Of a stretch of 32,487 bases of DNA, positions 29,097 to 32,487 are shown piece after piece. Position numbers and translations under genes: made by a program. Numbering within the stretch: position 1 is the first letter of the stretch; the number at the start of each line of letters is the position of its first letter. A model generated the notes under the pieces. The model was not told the DNA's origin. It saw only the letters and a list, made by a program, of their open reading frames with translations, and ran no database searches. Origin of the DNA: Hymenobacter sp. IS2118 (GTDB taxonomy: Bacteria > Bacteroidota > Bacteroidia > Cytophagales > Hymenobacteraceae); contig NZ_JNLX01000117.1 in NCBI RefSeq assembly GCF_000715495.1, positions 1-32,487 of the forward strand, in the 5' to 3' direction.

Positions 29097-30332
29097 ATGT
29101 CCCTCCGCACCGCCGCACTCCGGCTGCTTCCCGCCATCCTGTTTCTGTTCTCCGCCTGCACCGAGTCAAATACCAAAACTGAAACCACTGGCAAGCAGGA
29201 AACGATGGCCACCACGGCTGATGCCATCGATTCCACCGAAGCAGCCCCGGTAACTGCCGCACCTGCCAAGCCTGCCGCCGCCCCCGACACCACTTATGCC
29301 CAGGACGTGGCTCTGTTCCTCGGTGGCCAGCAGCCCAGCCAGCACAGCGACCTCGCCGCTCTGGCCGCCACGCCCGCCTGGCAAGCCTTCGCCAAAGACC
29401 AGGACAAGAGCTGGGAGAAATACCGCGCCACTCACACCACGCGCATGACCCAGTGGGCCAATACCGAGCTTGATTCGGTCCACGCCAATAGCCCCACCAC
29501 CTTCTACCCCTTCAGCGGCCCCGATTTCCTGAACGTCGTCACGATGTTCCCCACCAGCCAAACCTACGTGCTCATGGGCCTCGAACCCGTTGGCAGCATC
29601 CCCGCCCGCACCACCCTCAAAAACCCCAAGCTGCTGCCCGCCGTCAAAACCTCGCTCTGGTCGGTGCTCAATTTCAGCTTTTTCCGCACCAACGACATGG
29701 CCGTGGACCTGAAATCCGTCGAGCTCGACGGGGCCCTGCCCCTCATGATGCTCTTCGCCGCCCGTACCGGCAACCAAATCACCGCCATCCGCCCCGTGCA
29801 GCTCGACGCCACTGGCCAGCTTCAGCCCGCTGATTCCATCCAAACCCCCGACCCTAAATCCATTCCCGGCGTCGAAATGAAACTCCGCGGCCCCGACGGC
29901 CAGCCCAAAACCGTCTACTATTTCTCCGCCGACCTCAGCGACTGGAAGCTCAACGCCAAGCCCGCCCCCCTCGAATTCGTGCGCCACCTCGGTCCCCTCA
30001 CCACCTATGTGAAGTCGGCCACCTACCTCATGCACAAAAGCTATTTCAACAAAGTGCGCCGCACCGTTCTTCGTCGCAGCCAATACATTCTGCAAGATGA
30101 TTCCGGTATCGCCATGAAGTACTTCCAAAAAGGGGCCTGGGATTTCAATTACTACGGCACCTACCGCCGCCCCATCAACCTCTTCGCCAAGCAATACCAG
30201 CCTGAACTCACTGCCGCCTACCGCGACACCCTCCACAAGCCCAAAGCCCTCCCGTTCGGTACCGGCTACAACTGGCGTCAAACCGATTCCAACCTCCTCC
30301 TCGCCAAGCGCCTGGTCCCCCTAGCCGACTAA
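29097..30332 (+). CDS. Uncharacterised lipoprotein
   Basis: A 411-aa protein. The ATG at 29097 (MSLRTAALRLLPAILFLFSAC) gives a lipoprotein signal with Cys21; an upstream GTG lies in repeat sequence and is not used. After a Thr/Ala/Pro-rich linker, the body contains FYPFSGPDFLNVVTMFPTSQTYVLMGLEPVGSIP and a later KPAPLEFVRHLGPLTTYVKSATYLMHKSYFNKVR. I recognise these as recurring in Bacteroidota hypothetical proteins, not as a named enzyme. YGTYRRPINLFAKQYQPEL near the C-terminus also looks conserved. Envelope location is supported; activity is unknown. A terminator follows directly. Confidence 0.78.
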   Translation: MSLRTAALRLLPAILFLFSACTESNTKTETTGKQETMATTADAIDSTEAAPVTAAPAKPAAAPDTTYAQDVALFLGGQQPSQHSDLAALAATPAWQAFAKDQDKSWEKYRATHTTRMTQWANTELDSVHANSPTTFYPFSGPDFLNVVTMFPTSQTYVLMGLEPVGSIPARTTLKNPKLLPAVKTSLWSVLNFSFFRTNDMAVDLKSVELDGALPLMMLFAARTGNQITAIRPVQLDATGQLQPADSIQTPDPKSIPGVEMKLRGPDGQPKTVYYFSADLSDWKLNAKPAPLEFVRHLGPLTTYVKSATYLMHKSYFNKVRRTVLRRSQYILQDDSGIAMKYFQKGAWDFNYYGTYRRPINLFAKQYQPELTAAYRDTLHKPKALPFGTGYNWRQTDSNLLLAKRLVPLAD

Positions 30333-30352
30333 AACCCGCACAAAACCAGCCT

Positions 30353-30389
30353 AAAGGACCGTGGTGGCAACATCATGGTCCTTTTTGTT
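30353..30389 (+). terminator. Rho-independent terminator after the 29097 lipoprotein gene
   Basis: A 14-bp stem (30353-30366 with 30371-30384) with two G-T pairs and a GCAA (GNRA) tetraloop, followed by TTGTTTTATTT. Confidence 0.88.
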
Positions 30390-30418
30390 TTATTTATTCT
30401 GTTCAGAACGAAACAGAA

Positions 30419-30455
30419 TGTCATACTGAGCTTGTCGAAACATCTTTACTGCAAC
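30419..30455 (+). repeat. Degenerate single arm of the GTCATGCTGAGC repeat
   Basis: TGTCATACTGAGCTTGTCGA and the following bases match the left arm of the inverted repeat at 3909-3943 with scattered substitutions. No second arm is present. It ends 22 bp before the hydrolase gene. Confidence 0.75.
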
Positions 30456-30476
30456 AACAATTAGCTTCCCTATCTT

Positions 30477-31871
30477 ATGAAAATTCCTCACCAATCCCGC
30501 CCCTCTCTATACTATATAACAGGAGTCGCCTTGCTGCTACTAATAACAACCTTAGTAACACCAGTTGCAAAAGGAATAAGCCCGGTCCTGTCGTTCCATA
30601 AGAGCGCAAGCAAAGTAACCGGCCTTCACGAACCGGTGCCTCCTCTTTTTAGGGAAAGGGGACAGGCGGTGAGGTCAACGCCAGGAGACTCGCCCCTCCT
30701 AGATTCCCTACTCCAAGCCAATCCCATACTCAAGCGAGTAGCCAACAACCCCCAATACGAGCTCCAAATTATCTACACCCAAATTAACCGCGACGCCCAA
30801 AACCGCCCCACCTTCATTCCGCACACCTACCACCTCAATCCCCGTCAGTACTTCAACCCAGCCAGCCTAGTCAAACTCCCCGTCGTCACCCTTGCTCTCG
30901 AAAAGCTCAACGACCTCAACAAACCGGGAGTCACCCGCCGCACTATCATGGCCACCGGTACCGCCTACCGCTGCCAAACCCCCACCTCCTTCGCCGCCCC
31001 CGCCGACAGCGACCGCACCGCCACCGTCGGCAACTACATCAAACGCATGCTCCTGGTCAGTGATAACCTCGCCTACAACCGCCTCTACGAATTCCTCAGT
31101 CAGCAACACCTCAACCAGCGCCTCAAGCAACTCGGTTACCCCAACGCCCGCATCACCCGCCGCTTCGCCCCCTGCGACACTGCCGCCAACCGCCATACCA
31201 ACCCCATCAGCTTCCACACCCCCCAGGGCGATACCCTACATAAGCAACCCGCCCAATACAACCCCACCGCCTACCACAGCCCCCTCGGCCGCGTCCTCAA
31301 AGGTCGCGCCCACCAAGCCGGCACCCGCGTCATCCCCGAACCCTACGATTTCACCACCGCCAACCACCTCCCACTCCCCGACATCACCGCCCTCCTCCAA
31401 AGCCTGCTTTTCCCCGAATCCGTCCCCGACGCCCTGCGCCCCCACCTCACCTCGACAGATTACGCCTTCCTCCGCCGCTACTTGCACGCCACCCCTCATG
31501 AGTCCGGTTTCCATCCCTACGCCCCCGCCCGCTACTTCGATGCCTACAAAAAATACATATACTACGGCCGAAACCCCAACCTCCGGCAGCAATCCACCCT
31601 CCGCATTTACAACATCGTCGGCATGTCCCACGGCTTCGTGTCCGATATCGCCTACTTCGCCGACTCCCTCCACCAGTCCGAATTCATGCTCAGCGCCGTG
31701 CTCTACGTCAATAAAAACGGCATCATCAATGACGGCACCTACGAATACGACACCATCGGCCAGCCCTTTCTCGCTCAACTCGGCCGCCAAATTCAGCAAT
31801 ACGAAGCCCAACGCCTCCGCCAATACCGCCCCAACCTCACTGAATTCTTCGCCCCCGAGCCCATCAGCTAA
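30477..31871 (+). CDS. Class A beta-lactamase-fold serine hydrolase
   Basis: A 464-aa protein with an N-terminal signal/anchor helix (about 12-32). The hydrolase domain has the SxxK motif in FNPASLVKLP (Ser130, Lys133) and an SDN motif in MLLVSDNLAYNRL (195-197), the first two hallmarks of class A beta-lactamases. A KTG-type triad is not evident; VGMSHGFVSDIAYFAD may occupy that place. Large inserts and the missing third motif argue for a beta-lactamase-related hydrolase of unknown substrate over a resistance enzyme. Residues about 54-66 (PPLFRERGQAV) are encoded by a copy of the CTCACC repeat. The gene has an extreme C-over-G bias on its coding strand. Confidence 0.82.
   Translation: MKIPHQSRPSLYYITGVALLLLITTLVTPVAKGISPVLSFHKSASKVTGLHEPVPPLFRERGQAVRSTPGDSPLLDSLLQANPILKRVANNPQYELQIIYTQINRDAQNRPTFIPHTYHLNPRQYFNPASLVKLPVVTLALEKLNDLNKPGVTRRTIMATGTAYRCQTPTSFAAPADSDRTATVGNYIKRMLLVSDNLAYNRLYEFLSQQHLNQRLKQLGYPNARITRRFAPCDTAANRHTNPISFHTPQGDTLHKQPAQYNPTAYHSPLGRVLKGRAHQAGTRVIPEPYDFTTANHLPLPDITALLQSLLFPESVPDALRPHLTSTDYAFLRRYLHATPHESGFHPYAPARYFDAYKKYIYYGRNPNLRQQSTLRIYNIVGMSHGFVSDIAYFADSLHQSEFMLSAVLYVNKNGIINDGTYEYDTIGQPFLAQLGRQIQQYEAQRLRQYRPNLTEFFAPEPIS
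30637..30674 (+). repeat. Dispersed-repeat copy inside the hydrolase reading frame
   Basis: GCCTCCTCTTTTTAGGGAAA and the following GGGGACAGGCGGTGAGG align with one arm of the inverted repeat at 15014-15055 (CCCCTCTCC...GGGTTAGGGGGTGAGG). It stays in frame and encodes PPLFRERGQAVR in the linker after the membrane anchor. Confidence 0.65.
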
Positions 31872-31977
31872 ATTTCTCCAATTTTTTACCTCCCGCTAAG
31901 TACCTGATTCCTAAAATTCCATCGCCCCATTTACCCAACCGCCGCACCACCACCAGCCCCAATCTTACATCCACGCC

Positions 31978-32007
31978 TTGTAAGCCCAGAAAATCCTCCT
32001 AATTTTG
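31978..32007 (+). promoter_or_regulatory. Tandem promoter 1
   Basis: TTG (31978-31980), 19-nt spacer, TAATTTTG (32000-32007). Exact consensus spacing and boxes. Confidence 0.65.
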
Positions 32008-32129
32008 CAGTCCCAAAACGTCAACCGGACGCCGGGAGCTGCCAAAGCAACTGCTTGATCAGCGAATTGAAAAGCGAGGAGCCGCCCGGTCGCACTACCT
32101 GTATTGCATCCCGAGCCCGCCGAGCAAAG

Positions 32130-32155
32130 CTTTCGAAAATTAACTTTCGAAAGCC
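32130..32155 (+). promoter_or_regulatory. Palindromic hairpin between promoters 1 and 2
   Basis: GCTTTCGAAA (32130-32139) pairs perfectly with TTTCGAAAGC (32146-32155), loop ATTAAC. Each arm is itself close to the palindrome TTTCGAAA. It ends 3 bp before the TTG of promoter 2. It could attenuate transcripts from promoter 1 or be a protein-binding site. Confidence 0.55.
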
Positions 32156-32157
32156 CT

Positions 32158-32188
32158 TGCAAAAGCCGAGAAAAGCGCATTACCTTTG
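32158..32188 (+). promoter_or_regulatory. Tandem promoter 2
   Basis: TTG (32158-32160), 20-nt spacer, TACCTTTG (32181-32188), followed by CACCCC. Same -7 sequence as promoter 3 and rpmH. Confidence 0.75.
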
Positions 32189-32263
32189 CACCCCGCTTCG
32201 ATAGGAGGCCGGAAAGACTTGAAAAGCGAAACGAAGACAAAATAAAAAAATTTTCTCTTTCGC

Positions 32264-32293
32264 TTGTCTGGTAAAAACTTCTGCTTACCTTTG
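32264..32293 (+). promoter_or_regulatory. Tandem promoter 3
   Basis: TTG (32264-32266), 19-nt spacer, TACCTTTG (32286-32293). An AT-rich stretch (AAAATAAAAAAATTTT, about 32239-32254) lies directly upstream, where an UP-like element would be. Confidence 0.78.
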
Positions 32294-32378
32294 CACTCCC
32301 AATCGCAAGAAAGGGATTTGAAAGCAAGAAACCCCGGCTGCTAACAGCCACACTATCACGCCAACTGGGCTGATACAC

Positions 32379-32390
32379 GTTCTTTGAATG
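32379..32390 (+). promoter_or_regulatory. boxA-like antitermination site
   Basis: GTTCTTTGAATG resembles the boxA element found in rRNA leaders of this phylum. It lies about 85 nt after promoter 3 and before the leader hairpins. Confidence 0.5.
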
Positions 32391-32413
32391 TTTGGAAAAG
32401 ACAAATAGTAAGG

Positions 32414-32484
32414 GCTTCTCACAGTGATGTGAGGAGCAGCAATTACAAGCGTAACACGAATACACAGAACTCGTTAATACGAGT
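32414..32484 (+). promoter_or_regulatory. Leader hairpins
   Basis: Hairpin 1: GCTTCTCACA (32414-32423) with TGTGAGGAGC (32428-32437), loop GTGA, a GNRA tetraloop. Hairpin 2: ACTCGT (32469-32474) with ACGAGT (32479-32484), loop TAAT. They are likely folded elements of the precursor rRNA leader. Confidence 0.6.
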
Positions 32485-32487
32485 CGG

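Larger units (their letters stand above)
31872..32487 (+). other. Probable rRNA operon promoter and leader region
   Basis: 616 bp without a convincing gene. It contains three tandem plus-strand promoters, a strong hairpin between the first two, a boxA-like GTTCTTTGAATG (32379-32390), and two clean leader hairpins. This combination is expected just upstream of a 16S rRNA gene, but no 16S sequence is reached before the window ends, so the assignment is inference. An open frame on the minus strand (31965-32465) has no protein features. Confidence 0.7.

Noticed and set aside
29166..30281. 371-codon minus-strand frame opposite the 29097 lipoprotein
   Set aside because: Gly/Val/Glu-rich shadow caused by C-rich third positions of the real gene; no start context or motif.
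30892..31899. 335-codon Ser/Thr/Pro-rich frame overlapping the hydrolase
   Set aside because: Looks like a mucin-like protein but is the out-of-phase reading of the C-rich hydrolase gene, whose SxxK and SDN motifs are in the other frame.
32008..32129. Possible riboswitch or small RNA after tandem promoter 1
   Set aside because: The segment is GC-rich and foldable and ends before a hairpin, but I cannot match it to a known aptamer or pair it convincingly; reported only as leader sequence.
31965..32465. 166-codon minus-strand frame at the right edge
   Set aside because: Runs antisense through three consensus promoters and leader hairpins; no protein features.

Overview
The window reads as a piece of chromosome from a high-G+C member of the Bacteroidota, most likely a Hymenobacter-like Cytophagales. 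This is inferred from four things: recurrent TAnnTTTG -7 boxes (several with TTG/TTTG 19-22 nt upstream), an almost complete lack of Shine-Dalgarno sequences, families typical of the phylum (a DUF2480 protein, a Wzi/RemB-like outer-membrane protein, a PorT-like beta-barrel), and the order rpmH - rnpA - S41 peptidase. Most of the window is housekeeping chromosome. The accessory content is small: one IS1-family element, one REP-associated transposase (RAYT) with its hairpins, one MntA/HepT toxin-antitoxin pair, one AT-rich acetyltransferase gene of foreign appearance, and several families of dispersed palindromic repeats.

Layout. 1-773: a complete IS1-like element whose left end coincides with the first base. 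798-3867: a small outer-membrane barrel (-), a PagL-like lipid A deacylase (+) and a DUF2306-like membrane protein (+). 4065-10802: a long minus-strand run, in transcription order ABC exporter, two small membrane proteins, gmhA, comM, mntA, hepT and pyrD, the last three overlapping. 10920-14878: a Rieske lipoprotein (+), a Wzi-family protein (-), upp (+) and a small membrane protein (+). 15138-19685: a DEAD-box helicase (-), tRNA-His with promoter and terminator, a PfkB sugar/nucleoside kinase, an uncharacterised lipoprotein and a small disordered protein. 19824-22359: an M61 peptidase (-) and a RAYT bracketed by two REP-type inverted repeats. 22421-24823: rpmH, rnpA and the S41 peptidase. 24874-28947: GNAT protein, coiled-coil protein, tsaB, a 56-aa zinc-ribbon protein on the minus strand, DUF2480 protein and APC permease. 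29097-31871: a lipoprotein and a class A beta-lactamase-fold hydrolase. 31872-32487: no gene, but three tandem promoters, a boxA-like site and leader hairpins, best read as the start of an rRNA operon lying just beyond the window.

Functional themes. Cell envelope: barrel protein, PagL-like enzyme, ABC exporter plus gmhA (heptose synthesis), Wzi-like protein and several lipoproteins. Pyrimidine supply by synthesis and salvage: pyrD and upp, which are not adjacent. RNA and translation: rpmH, rnpA, tsaB, the DEAD-box helicase, tRNA-His and the rRNA leader. No wholly new multi-gene system can be demonstrated. The observations most worth following are the RAYT/REP locus, the repeat-derived coding sequence in rnpA and in the hydrolase gene, the unusual phase of the two IS1 reading frames, the TA pair overlapping pyrD, and the triple promoter at the right edge.
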